Assembly (NCBI GenBank): GCA_964397855.1
Contig: CAYNKQ010000006.1
Location: 1-55,405 of the forward strand
Origin: UBA7683 sp964397855
GTDB lineage: Bacteria > Patescibacteriota > Saccharimonadia > Saccharimonadales > UBA7683
Direction: 5' to 3'
DNA length: 55,405 bases
Shown here piece after piece: positions 16,819 through 25,896 of this stretch. The notes under the pieces were generated by a model. That model had not been told where the DNA came from, did no database searches, and saw only the letters and a program-made list of their open reading frames with translations. Every line of letters begins with the position of its first letter. Position 1 is the first letter of the stretch. The position numbers and the translations under genes are program-made.

Positions 16819-17880
16819 ATGAAAATTCTTGAAAATGTTCTGTTGGCCCCGTATACCTCTCTTTTCTGTGGTGGCAAAGCCCAATATTTTGTTGAATGCA
16901 GTACTACGAAAGAGCTAAAAGGGGCACTTGAGGAAAATCCGACACAAGAGGTCACAGTTATTGGTTACGGAACTAATTCACTTATTTCTGACAGAGGCTT
17001 ACCTGGTCTCACTATTTTGTATCGAGGTGGTGATGTCCGGTTTGAGGACACGCTTTTAATTGCCGATGCCGGGGTATGGTGGGACGATCTTATAGAAGCC
17101 AGCAACACCAAAAAACTATGGGGTCTTGAGTTCACCAATGGCGTACCGAGTAGTGTTGGCGGAGCGGTGATGGGTAATATCGCCGCTTATGGTCAGCAAG
17201 TAAGCGACTCTCTCGTGTGGATAGAAGTGCTAGACCGCACAACCTTACAAACAAAGCGAGTCGCCGCAAGTGAAATTGAATTTGAATATAGGAAGAGTTC
17301 ACTACAGACGCTCCCTGAAGTTATTATCACAAAAGCTGCATTTCAACTTTCTGAGACAGTGACAACTCCCCTGGCTTATGCTTCGGCACTTAAGGTTGCT
17401 GACGAACTCGGTCTTAATCCTAACGACCTAGAGGCGAGAGCAAAGATCATTCTTGAGGCCAGAAAACGAGCCGGCTCACTCTATCAACTTGGTAATTCAA
17501 CTCAATCACATACCGCTGGATCTTTCTTTAAGAACCCGGTTGTTACACCTGAGCAAGTTAAAGAAATCATTAGTCATGAAGAAAAATCAGTGGGACACAG
17601 CCTGGTCCTTTCCCAGAACAAAATACATGGCGGAAGTAGTCAACGAGTTTCTGCAGCTCATGTTATGCTCGCAGCTGGCTTTTCACGAGGACAAGCTTGG
17701 GGCAATGTTCGTCTTCACCCTGACCACATTTTAAAAATTGAAAACACTGGAAATGCATCTGCACAAGAAGTCTACGATGTAGCCCAGCATATTATGGTAA
17801 CGGCGAAGGAGATTCTTGGCGTTAACTTAGAGCCGGAAGTTAAGTTCTTGGGCGAATTTGAAAGTGCTAGAATAAAGTAA
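16819..17880 (+). CDS. murB: UDP-N-acetylenolpyruvoylglucosamine reductase MurB
   Basis: 353 residues. FAD-binding VIGYGTNSLISD and GLEFTNGVPSSVGGAVMGNIAAYGQ, the YRKSS motif with the Tyr/Arg of type I enzymes, the catalytic Ser in HTAGSFFKNP, and a C-terminal EPEVKFLG with the catalytic Glu. It reduces enolpyruvyl-UDP-GlcNAc to UDP-MurNAc with NADPH for peptidoglycan. TATACT lies 10 nt before the ATG, so the leader is very short. Its stop overlaps the next ATG by one base. Confidence 0.96.
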   Translation: MKILENVLLAPYTSLFCGGKAQYFVECSTTKELKGALEENPTQEVTVIGYGTNSLISDRGLPGLTILYRGGDVRFEDTLLIADAGVWWDDLIEASNTKKLWGLEFTNGVPSSVGGAVMGNIAAYGQQVSDSLVWIEVLDRTTLQTKRVAASEIEFEYRKSSLQTLPEVIITKAAFQLSETVTTPLAYASALKVADELGLNPNDLEARAKIILEARKRAGSLYQLGNSTQSHTAGSFFKNPVVTPEQVKEIISHEEKSVGHSLVLSQNKIHGGSSQRVSAAHVMLAAGFSRGQAWGNVRLHPDHILKIENTGNASAQEVYDVAQHIMVTAKEILGVNLEPEVKFLGEFESARIK

Positions 17881-18542
17881 TGCAATCAAACATTGTAAAT
17901 GTTATTATCTATTTAATTCCAGCTTTGGTGGTGGCAATTAGTCTTCATGAAATGATGCACGCTTTGGTTGGATATTGGCTCGGCGATGACACCGCCCATA
18001 AGCATGGACGTATCAGCTTCAACCCTCTTCATCACATCGATCCCGTTACTACCGTTGGACTCCCGCTGCTACTTGTACTGATTGGACTCCCACCCTTTGC
18101 TGCGGCTAAGCCAGTACCCATAAATATGTACCGGCTAAAATTTCAAGAATTCGGTATGGCGCTTGTTGGTGTTGCCGGCCCACTTACCAATCTGCTACTT
18201 GCCGTAATTTTTATGCTAATACTTAAGGTTGTGGACAATGGGGCTCTGCAGCTACTTGCCGATGGCAAAATGTATGTTGATAGCTCTTATATTGTTGGCT
18301 TCCTTGGCTACAGCATAATACTCAATATTGGCCTCTTTGTATTCAACATGATACCGTTCCCACCGCTCGATGGTTCCCGCGTACTCTATGCATTGGCACC
18401 AGAGTTTATTCAGAAAATTATGATGCAAATTGAAGGCATGGGGTTCACTGCAATCTTGGTGTTTATGCTCTTTGGTTTACCACTTATTAGCCCACTTATT
18501 TCAAGCGCTCAACAACTGATCGTCTCGTTACTTATTAGCTAA
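17880..18542 (+). CDS. Site-2 protease family M50 metalloprotease
   Basis: 220 residues, about six membrane helices. The zinc motif HEMMH (near 22-26) is in the first helix, AAKPVPINMYRLKF in the middle, and the third ligand motif NMIPFPPLDGSRVL near 155-168. This is the compact Rip/FtsH-unrelated M50 form without a PDZ domain. It cuts membrane-embedded substrates; substrate unknown. It is coupled to murB by a one-base overlap and converges on glyA with an 8-nt overlap. Confidence 0.88.
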   Translation: MQSNIVNVIIYLIPALVVAISLHEMMHALVGYWLGDDTAHKHGRISFNPLHHIDPVTTVGLPLLLVLIGLPPFAAAKPVPINMYRLKFQEFGMALVGVAGPLTNLLLAVIFMLILKVVDNGALQLLADGKMYVDSSYIVGFLGYSIILNIGLFVFNMIPFPPLDGSRVLYALAPEFIQKIMMQIEGMGFTAILVFMLFGLPLISPLISSAQQLIVSLLIS

Positions 18543-19830
18543 GTTTTTTGCTATCACTTGGTAGCGGGAATTTTAAACAGAATTCTGTAACTTCACTGCG
18601 CAGTGTTTCAAGTTTTTTTGTATCAGTTCGATTTGTTATAGCTTCGTGCATCCACCTGGCAATGTGCTGCATGTCATCTACTCCCATTCCTCGTGTCGTA
18701 ATAGCTGGTGTGCCGAGTCGAATTCCACTTGGCTTGAAGGGTGGGAGTGTATCATTAGGAATGGCGTTTTTATTAAGTGTTAGACCGATGCTGTCGAGTA
18801 CATGTTCAGCTTCGCCGCCATCGATACCGAATGAACTAAATACATCTACCAGCATTAAGTGATTATCCGTGCCATTTGTGACAAGCTTGAAACCGCGTTT
18901 CATCAGTTCGTTTGCAAGCTGCTTGGCATTTTCTACGGTATTTTGGGCGTATGTTTTGAATTCTGGCTTAAGCGCCTCGCCAAATGCAACCGCCTTAGCT
19001 AACGTGTTGTTCATGTGTGGGCCGCCCTGATAGCCGGGGAACACCGAACGATCGATGATTGTCGGGAGATTCTCTAGGCTGCGTTCTACCGCCTTGAGTG
19101 GGTTACCAACCGCACCTTTGGTGAGGATCATTCCTCCGCGCGGACCACGAAGTGTTTTATGAGTTGTTGTTGTCATAAGATGGAAACCATAGTCAAACGG
19201 ATTCTTAGCAACACCGCCAGCAACCAACCCAGCAATGTGCGCAATATCGGCCATGGCCATGGCATTTACCTCGTTAGCGATATCGACGAATTTCCGGTAA
19301 TCCAACTCACGTGGATATGCCGAGAAACCAGCAAGTATGATTTTTGGTTTGAATTTTAACGCCATCGCACGAAGTGCCTCGTAGTCTATTTCGCCCGTCT
19401 CAACATCCTTAATACCGTAACGTTCAAAGTTAAATATTTTACCTGCAGCAGTAATTGGATGGCCGTGTGTGAGGTGTCCACCATGATCAAGTCGCATACC
19501 CAGAACGGTATCGCCAGGTTCGAGCCATGCGTGATACACCGCCATATTTGCTGGAGCACCAGAATGAGGTTGCACGTTAGCGTGATCGGCACCAAACAAC
19601 TGCTTGGCTCTGTCGATCGCTATTTGCTCAACCTTGTCTGTATTTTCCTGACCACCATAATAGCGTTTTCCAGGATAACCTTCTGAGTATTTGTTGGTGT
19701 AAACACTCCCGAGTGCCTCAAGTACATCCGCAGATACATAGTTTTCTGAAGGAATCAGTTCAACGCCTTCACGCTGACGCTTTTCTTCTGCCTCAACCAA
19801 TTGTTGTAAGTCTTTATCTGTTAAAGCCAT
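18535..19830 (-). CDS. glyA: Serine hydroxymethyltransferase
   Basis: 431 residues. ELIPSENYVS, NKYSEGYPGKRYYGG, ADIAHIAGLVAGG and the PLP-lysine motif TTTTHKTLRGPRGG are all intact. It interconverts serine and glycine while loading tetrahydrofolate with a one-carbon unit. The ATG at 19830 starts the usual MALTDKDL N-terminus; a GTG 21 nt upstream is less likely. Full length, cytoplasmic. Confidence 0.97.
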   Translation of the reverse strand: MALTDKDLQQLVEAEEKRQREGVELIPSENYVSADVLEALGSVYTNKYSEGYPGKRYYGGQENTDKVEQIAIDRAKQLFGADHANVQPHSGAPANMAVYHAWLEPGDTVLGMRLDHGGHLTHGHPITAAGKIFNFERYGIKDVETGEIDYEALRAMALKFKPKIILAGFSAYPRELDYRKFVDIANEVNAMAMADIAHIAGLVAGGVAKNPFDYGFHLMTTTTHKTLRGPRGGMILTKGAVGNPLKAVERSLENLPTIIDRSVFPGYQGGPHMNNTLAKAVAFGEALKPEFKTYAQNTVENAKQLANELMKRGFKLVTNGTDNHLMLVDVFSSFGIDGGEAEHVLDSIGLTLNKNAIPNDTLPPFKPSGIRLGTPAITTRGMGVDDMQHIARWMHEAITNRTDTKKLETLRSEVTEFCLKFPLPSDSKKLS

Positions 19831-19949
19831 TATTCTACCCTGCCTTTTCACGTATTACTACGTTGTATTATACGATATTTTAATTTCAGGAATAGAATGT
19901 TTGCTAGATCATGAATTCATTATGGTCTTTTTTTGATATATCTTCAAGC

Positions 19950-19977
19950 TTGTTTCATATATCACATATGATATACT
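19950..19977 (+). promoter_or_regulatory. Promoter and possible autoregulatory site of HTH-MurA
   Basis: TTGTTT (19950-19955), 16 nt, TATACT (19972-19977), then 7 nt to the ATG with no Shine-Dalgarno site. An inverted repeat ATATC-N6-GATAT (19959-19974) overlaps the -10, where the gene's own HTH domain might bind (inference). Confidence 0.6.
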
Positions 19978-19984
19978 ACTGTAC

Positions 19985-21502
19985 ATGCAAGAATACCAGC
20001 AAAAAATCGGAGAGCTCGTAGCTCGAATTCGTAACCAACGTGGCCTAACTCAGAAAGAACTCGCGGATAAGCTCGGAACTTCTCAGAGTGCAATCAACCG
20101 AATTGAAGCTGGTAAACAAAATGTCACTCTCGAAATGCTTGCCAGAATAAGCGATGTTCTTAATAAAGAACTCATCAGCCTTAGCAGTAACACTTTGAAT
20201 CTTAAGGTTGAAGGTGGCCATAAACTTCGTGGTGCAATTGACGTAAAAGTAAGCAAAAATGCCGCGGTTGGACTACTCTGCGCAGCGCTACTTAACAAAG
20301 GTACAACCACTCTTAAAAAGGCTCCCCGTATTGAAGAAGTGTTCCGTTTGATTGAAGTACTTCAGAGTATTGGCGTTAAGGTCACCTGGTGCGACAATGG
20401 TGATCTTGAGATCAAACCACCAAAAGTATTGAAACTTTCTGAAATGAATGTGAAAGCAGCCAAACGTACCCGTAGCGTTATTATGTACCTTGGCCCACTT
20501 ATGCACCGATATAAGTCATTCAAACTTCCCTATGCTGGCGGCTGCAAGCTCGGCAAGCGCACTGTTGCGCCTCATCTGTATGCACTCGAGGAATTTGGCG
20601 TACAAGTAGAAACAAAAAATAACTACTACTTGGCAACGATAAAAAAGAAGCTCGCAAAAGATGTGACTCTATATGAGATGGGCGACACCGTAAGCGAAAA
20701 CGTACTGATGGCTGCTGCGCTAACAGACGGTGTGACCACGCTCCGCAACATTAGCAGCAATTACATGGTACAAGATATGTGCTTTTTTCTTGAGGCCTGC
20801 GGAGTTCAGATCGATGGAATTGGCACAAACAAACTTGTAGTCCATGGCGTTAAGGATATTGATAAAGACGTAACGTATGCACCAAGTGAAGATCCGATAG
20901 AAGCTTTTAGTTTCATAGCCGCTGCTATTACGACAAACTCACACATAACCGTGAATCGCTGCCCTATCGACTTCTTAAGGGTAGAGATTCTTCGTCTTGA
21001 AAAAATGGGCTGTAAGTTTAGAATAAGCAAACCATACTTTGCCGAGAATGGACGAACCGAACTAGTGGACGTAACCACCCTTGAATCAGATTCACTCAAA
21101 GCTCCGGAAGATAAGATAGCCGCGCTTACGCATCCAGGGATAAATATGGATAATCTTCCATTCTTTGTGCCGATTGTTGCTAGAGCCAAAGGCACAACTC
21201 TTATTCACGACTGGAGTTACGAAGACAGAGCACTATATTTTACCGAGCTTCGAAAACTTGGAGTAGATGTGAAACTTGCTGATCCACACCGTGCTTTTGT
21301 AACTGGACCAAGCAAGCTTGAGCCAGCGGATATTAACGCACCGGCAGCACTTCGCCCAGCAGTTATCATCCTCATAACAATGCTGGCAGCCCCAGGCACT
21401 TCAATCTTGCGCAACATCTACTCAATCACTCGTGGCTACGAAGACTTCGCAGAACGCCTCAATTCACTCGGAGCACATGTTACCGTACTCCGAGATATCT
21501 AA
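19985..21502 (+). CDS. HTH domain fused to MurA-type enolpyruvyltransferase
   Basis: 505 residues. Residues 1-65 are an Xre/Cro-type helix-turn-helix (RGLTQKELADKLGTSQSAINRIEAGKQNVT). Residues 72-505 are a full EPSP/MurA fold: the Lys of KNAA (92), AKRTRSVIMYLGP, the Cys of AGGCKLGKR (187) equivalent to the fosfomycin-target Cys115, and an Asp in NMDNLP. MurA adds enolpyruvate to UDP-GlcNAc, the step before MurB. All key residues seem present, so it may be active and also a regulator. Whether the cell has a second murA is not visible here. Confidence 0.85.
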   Translation: MQEYQQKIGELVARIRNQRGLTQKELADKLGTSQSAINRIEAGKQNVTLEMLARISDVLNKELISLSSNTLNLKVEGGHKLRGAIDVKVSKNAAVGLLCAALLNKGTTTLKKAPRIEEVFRLIEVLQSIGVKVTWCDNGDLEIKPPKVLKLSEMNVKAAKRTRSVIMYLGPLMHRYKSFKLPYAGGCKLGKRTVAPHLYALEEFGVQVETKNNYYLATIKKKLAKDVTLYEMGDTVSENVLMAAALTDGVTTLRNISSNYMVQDMCFFLEACGVQIDGIGTNKLVVHGVKDIDKDVTYAPSEDPIEAFSFIAAAITTNSHITVNRCPIDFLRVEILRLEKMGCKFRISKPYFAENGRTELVDVTTLESDSLKAPEDKIAALTHPGINMDNLPFFVPIVARAKGTTLIHDWSYEDRALYFTELRKLGVDVKLADPHRAFVTGPSKLEPADINAPAALRPAVIILITMLAAPGTSILRNIYSITRGYEDFAERLNSLGAHVTVLRDI

Positions 21503-21552
21503 GAACCTTCTGTAACTCGACTTATTCTGTTTGAATAACCTTAGCGAATGCT

Positions 21553-23301
21553 TTACTTCGGGTTCTTGCGATCCCTACACTTATACTTACCCTCTGTGGC
21601 ATTCAGGCGTTTTGTTCCGTGGTAAGAACTTGTCGCTGCGCAGGTTGTATACTTCGTACTGGCGCCCCATGTGCACTTATTCCATGTACTGTTTAAGTGA
21701 GACTGAGTAGCCGTCAGCGGGCAAGTCGGCTTGCTGCTCGCGTTGGACCAACAGTATCCCTCGCTCTTGAAGTAGCCCTGGTAGCTGCTACAGCTAGCAG
21801 TGCCCGTACTCCCTGAATTGCTGGTATTCATATTACCTAACTCTGCAGCAAGCGCATCACGACAGGCCTGAGAATCAGGGTTACTACATGGGTTACTATT
21901 GCCTGAGTTTCGTATAAATCTAGCGACCGCTTCTGTATTATTACCCCATATACCATCTTCCGTAATGCCACCGATATGCTGAAGACGGGCTATGCAGTTT
22001 CGGGTCGAACCGCTTGTTATGTTTTTGACCGGGACGTTACAAGCTCTCCAGTTGACACCAGGCACAGTACCCCCGCCGCTAGCGTTATTAGCGTCTCGAG
22101 CACGGCGTGCAACCTCTTCCAGTCTGCGCTGTTCGGCGTCATATTTACCCTGCGCTATCGTCAATGCTCGGTTGGTCTCATTAAGTAACCACTGAGCGTT
22201 CTCAACTTGGCGCTTGGCTTCATTTTTGTGCGCCTGTGCAACCTTAAGCTCCGCCGTAAGACCCACAAACGTAATGTCTGGAGAGTACTTATTTACCTTA
22301 GCAGCTTTGTCGTAACGTTCTTTAACCTTGTTATAATTATCATTAACTGCGCCTTGCCAATCTTTGCCCTTGAAGTTGGTAAGTCTTCCCGCAATAACTG
22401 CACTGTGCTTTGTACGAATTGTGCTCAGGTCCGCAGGGGTCATTTGGCCCTGGGATTTGTCTGATATTTTACCCGCTGCAACCTTTAGATCATTATTGAG
22501 TTTTGAACGAGATTGCATGCCTTTGACAATATGATATGTCTTAGCGTTAATTTGCTCTTTCGCGTATTTGGTGTCTGCCTCTACTTGCTTACGAGCAGTC
22601 TGAACAACAGCCACTGTCGGTGCAGCGCTTAAGAAAGTAGCTGTATCCGCTGACTGCTTGGTAATGGCTTCAGATGCAGTGGTAAAATGAGCGACAACCT
22701 TACCACGCGACCACGATTTACTATTTAATACACCCACCCAGTAGGCCTTACCTTTAGCGTCACCACCAAGCTTTAAATTTGCGTACAAATCGTCAACAAA
22801 CTTTTGGTTTGTTTTATCGGTGATGGACTTCACGGCGACAAACTGAGACGCAACGTCTGTCGGCTGCATGCGGTCACCAGCAAGTTTTTGAGTCCAATGC
22901 TTATAGCCACCAGGATCAGGATTACGGTTAGAGGCAGCTCTATAGAGACGAAAAACAAGCGCCTCAGCACTTTCATTCTTACACTTCTTAAGCGCTTCAA
23001 GACTATTTGACTTACAAGTAGTCACGCTATACTGATAGGCGGGCGGTGGGGTTACTGAAGCAAATGAACGAAAAACCATAAAGCCACCCACCAATGAAAC
23101 TACCACCACAACTGGCAGCATTCGTTTGAGGTTCAACTTTTTTGCAGCAAGTAAGCCACCAGACCCAGAAGCAAACTTACCTTGTTCATCTCTCACTGGG
23201 CCTGTTTGTTTTCTAAAAGGATTCTTAAGCTTTGGCAGCCCGAGCGACTTCTTTGGTTTATTGACACTACTGAGATCTACTTTATCTTCAGAGGACTTCA
23301 T
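21553..23301 (-). CDS. DUF4214 surface protein with peptidoglycan-binding-like region
   Basis: 582 residues. A basic N-terminus precedes one membrane helix (about 58-78). Residues about 110-215 hold two DUF4214-like units (VFRLYRAASNRNPDPGGYKHWTQKL; DDLYANLKLGGDAKGKAYWVGVL). A long alpha-helical region follows (220-420), then a PG_binding_1-like motif (LQHIGGITEDGIWGNNTEAVARF) and a Cys-rich tail (about 500-582). AAAAGGAAA precedes the ATG. DUF4214 is frequent in surface and S-layer proteins. Likely a wall-associated, membrane-anchored protein. Confidence 0.72.
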   Translation of the reverse strand: MKSSEDKVDLSSVNKPKKSLGLPKLKNPFRKQTGPVRDEQGKFASGSGGLLAAKKLNLKRMLPVVVVVSLVGGFMVFRSFASVTPPPAYQYSVTTCKSNSLEALKKCKNESAEALVFRLYRAASNRNPDPGGYKHWTQKLAGDRMQPTDVASQFVAVKSITDKTNQKFVDDLYANLKLGGDAKGKAYWVGVLNSKSWSRGKVVAHFTTASEAITKQSADTATFLSAAPTVAVVQTARKQVEADTKYAKEQINAKTYHIVKGMQSRSKLNNDLKVAAGKISDKSQGQMTPADLSTIRTKHSAVIAGRLTNFKGKDWQGAVNDNYNKVKERYDKAAKVNKYSPDITFVGLTAELKVAQAHKNEAKRQVENAQWLLNETNRALTIAQGKYDAEQRRLEEVARRARDANNASGGGTVPGVNWRACNVPVKNITSGSTRNCIARLQHIGGITEDGIWGNNTEAVARFIRNSGNSNPCSNPDSQACRDALAAELGNMNTSNSGSTGTASCSSYQGYFKSEGYCWSNASSKPTCPLTATQSHLNSTWNKCTWGASTKYTTCAATSSYHGTKRLNATEGKYKCRDRKNPK

Positions 23302-23395
23302 GTTTTTCCTTTTTTGTTTTATCTGTTATGACTTAGTTATAGCATAAGTATGATTGTAAATGCAACAGTGCACCGGCTAGGTCTCAGTATGCAAC

Positions 23396-23986
23396 TTACT
23401 CTGATCGTAAAAGCTTAAATGTTTTGAAGCCCAACACTATTAAAAGTTGAAATAGAACTACATAAAGGCATGTGATTGATGTTGTTATCAGACTCTGCCA
23501 GGTAAAATCTTGTATCATGAATGAAATGTCAACGGCTAATCTGGGAGCCAATCGCGTAAGGATCGAGAGGAAACTATAAAATACTGCAAGTATCAGTAGA
23601 AATTTCAAGAAGGCAACAACAAAGAACTGGCCGTGCCAGGAGTTTTTAGAAGCCCTGAAGTTTCTAAAATCTTCTTGAGCATAATGATTTTTAACTGCAA
23701 CCTTAGCAGAACCGAAAAACCAAATAACAAAAAGCACTACGGTTGCCAGCAACCCCCAGAGGGCAAAATCCATAAACCGATTGAACCAGCTCAGCCAGCT
23801 TTGATCTAAAAATAGTCGGCTAATCCAGCTGCTCTGCACATCTATATAACTAATGTCCTGCTCCGAAACAAATCTATCTGAGTACTGAGTTGCCAAAAAG
23901 TACACAGAAAGTGCAAACGGCAACACCAGCAATGAGAGGGCGACGGCTGGACTTGGTAATATGTACTTGAATATATTCTTTTTCAT
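23396..23986 (-). CDS. Four-helix membrane protein, unknown
   Basis: 196 residues with about four membrane helices (about 13-33, 70-92, 120-145, 165-190). Two are joined by a cytoplasmic segment rich in Arg/Asn (KNHYAQEDFRNFRASKNS). No family recognised. It lies between the DUF4214 protein and the sortase, all on the minus strand, with gaps of 70-95 nt. Confidence 0.65.
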   Translation of the reverse strand: MKKNIFKYILPSPAVALSLLVLPFALSVYFLATQYSDRFVSEQDISYIDVQSSWISRLFLDQSWLSWFNRFMDFALWGLLATVVLFVIWFFGSAKVAVKNHYAQEDFRNFRASKNSWHGQFFVVAFLKFLLILAVFYSFLSILTRLAPRLAVDISFMIQDFTWQSLITTSITCLYVVLFQLLIVLGFKTFKLLRSE

Positions 23987-24056
23987 TCTAATGTAGCACT
24001 TGTTGATTATTTATAGCACAAGCAACATGATAACTACAACGATCTATTGGTCCAGC

Positions 24057-24698
24057 CTATAGGCCTTTTTCAACCATACCGTCTTTTACTTCACCCAAAA
24101 ACTTTGCAATGTACACTTCTCGTCCATCAGATTCACCTTTGAGCGTACAGGTATATAGCGTCATCTTAGGCTGTGCGTCGCGCTCTAACGGAGCTTCGAT
24201 CTCAGTTTGGGTTGGCTTTACCTCATTATGTGAAGTAATTTCGTAACCATAGCGCTTACCCTGAAAATCTACCAATATCTGATCTCCGACAGCCAACTTA
24301 TCAATATGATAAAAAGGTGATTTTGTTCGAGTTTGGCCTGGGGTCGCACCCAAGCTAAAGCGGTGGGCACTAACAATAAAGTTACCACCAGCGACAGGGT
24401 CGCCTCGCTCTGGAAATCGATGCCATGAGCCCTTGTCGAGTGCTTCAGCTCCGCCAGTTGCCAGCGAAACATTTACCCCAATTTTTGGAATATAAATTCT
24501 ATCACCAGCTGGAGCCGGCAGCGCCTTGGCGTCGATCTTTTCAATTGGAAATAGCACCGGGATGTTCGGTGTCATAACAAGTACAAGCAGGTACATTCCA
24601 CCAACCAGACCAGCAATGGAACATGCCAAAAGTAAGCCGCTCAAGAATTTGCGACCTGCACCACGTCTTGTGACTCCCCTCTTATGTTGAAATTGCAT
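24057..24698 (-). CDS. Sortase family transpeptidase
   Basis: 213 residues. N-terminal membrane helix (about 20-42), then a sortase beta-barrel with YIPKIGVNVSLA, the His in VSAHRFSL (112), the Cys in LYTCTLKG (184) and the Arg in DGREV (193): the complete triad. The class is not certain (D/E/F-like). Candidate substrates in the window are the LAQTG protein (5791-7188) and the LSATG protein (1085-4570). TATACT lies 7 nt before the ATG; probably leaderless. Confidence 0.92.
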   Translation of the reverse strand: MQFQHKRGVTRRGAGRKFLSGLLLACSIAGLVGGMYLLVLVMTPNIPVLFPIEKIDAKALPAPAGDRIYIPKIGVNVSLATGGAEALDKGSWHRFPERGDPVAGGNFIVSAHRFSLGATPGQTRTKSPFYHIDKLAVGDQILVDFQGKRYGYEITSHNEVKPTQTEIEAPLERDAQPKMTLYTCTLKGESDGREVYIAKFLGEVKDGMVEKGL

Positions 24699-24764
24699 AT
24701 GTATAAGTATACCAAAGAATATCTGCTTAATCCGAAACTTTCTGGCACCTTAGATCAAGCGTAT

Positions 24765-25244
24765 TTACGTTTTGAGCCAAAAGGTTGCGAGTACTCTTCT
24801 CTGTTGCCAATCTGCACCTGGGAACATATCGACAAGTGACACTGAATCAACTGTAATTGGGTCCTCTTTCTGGAGTACCTGCACTTTTTGAATCGTACTG
24901 TGAGGCACAAAACCACTTCTTGTAAATTCCGGGTTATTGAATGTAGCGCCCTTTCTTTCAAGCAGAGAAATGGTTGATTCATGTAGTCTTTGCAACTGCG
25001 TTGACTCATCAAGTAGAAAAACGGGTGTTGTTCCAAGCATCGACTTCTCAGCAATTCCGACTACAAACGATTCGAAGTTAGCACATAATTCGTCGAACCG
25101 TTGGAGAAAGTCTTTATCAACATGGTTGATCGCAAAAACGTCCGCCACTGTTATATGGGGTGGCCAGTTGTCCATATGAAATTGAACGCCGTCCTTAACT
25201 TCGTTGACAAAGGATACCAAACAGTATTTTTGGGAATAAACCAT
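24765..25244 (-). CDS. 2H phosphoesterase (2'-5' RNA ligase-like)
   Basis: 159 residues. Two HxT/S motifs about 90 residues apart, PPHITVAD (near 29) and VPHSTIQK (near 117), define the LigT/2H superfamily, which acts on cyclic phosphodiesters or 2'-5' linked RNA. GAGGT lies before the ATG. Substrate unknown. Confidence 0.82.
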   Translation of the reverse strand: MVYSQKYCLVSFVNEVKDGVQFHMDNWPPHITVADVFAINHVDKDFLQRFDELCANFESFVVGIAEKSMLGTTPVFLLDESTQLQRLHESTISLLERKGATFNNPEFTRSGFVPHSTIQKVQVLQKEDPITVDSVSLVDMFPGADWQQRRVLATFWLKT

Positions 25245-25450
25245 TAACCTCAGTGTAGCAAATAAAATTACCCACGGTGAGTAATTGCTTGTTTCAGATG
25301 GTGCCTCAAGCAGAACTATGAATACATCTTCCTCGCATGCTCAGAGTAGATCTCTGTAGGACTTCTTGATGAGTGAATTTTGATGATTATTCTGACTCGT
25401 CGTCACGAGTAACCAGATCTCAAAAACTAACCATGTTAATTTTCAAAAGC

Positions 25451-25460
25451 TGGTACCCCG
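25451..25460 (+). repeat. Candidate attL of element I
   Basis: TGGTACCCCG, identical to 29613-29622. The following bases (TAGTTGAC versus GGTAGGAC) are partly similar. The region 25245-25450 to its left holds no gene I can support and no tRNA. Confidence 0.55.
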
Positions 25461-25543
25461 TAGTTGACGCACTTCGCAACAAAAAATAAATTAGATTCTT
25501 ACTATATACTCGCCTCCTCATAAATAACGGTATAGTTAAGTGT

Positions 25544-25852
25544 ATGAAAAAGTTCATACAAAAGATTATAGATTTATTATCTATGCAAAAACCCAAAGAT
25601 AGGCTTATTTTCTTTGCAATTTTACCTCTAATTATTTGGTTATTAACAAACATAGAATTCATGCCTAGCCTCTCTCTGTATGCACATTTAGGTATACCCA
25701 GTCCTTCAATCGGTTTAACCCGAGCCTTTTGGGAACTATTAGCAGGAGATTTCGCTGGGGCATGGAACCTGAATCCTTTGATTTACCCAGTTGTGTTAGT
25801 TGTGTTATCGATAATAGTAAAAGATCTAGACACAGTTTTTAGGAAACGATAG
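25544..25852 (+). CDS. DUF2752-like membrane protein
   Basis: 102 residues, two to three membrane helices. The GLTRAFWELLAGDFAGAWNLNPL segment is the DUF2752 signature, but the Cys pair that usually precedes it is replaced by PSPSI. TATAGT lies 7 nt before the ATG, so it is probably leaderless. First gene inside element I. Function unknown. Confidence 0.7.
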   Translation: MKKFIQKIIDLLSMQKPKDRLIFFAILPLIIWLLTNIEFMPSLSLYAHLGIPSPSIGLTRAFWELLAGDFAGAWNLNPLIYPVVLVVLSIIVKDLDTVFRKR

Positions 25853-25896
25853 TGTATACTTTGAACTAATAATATGGGTTACTTATGGAGGTTCTT

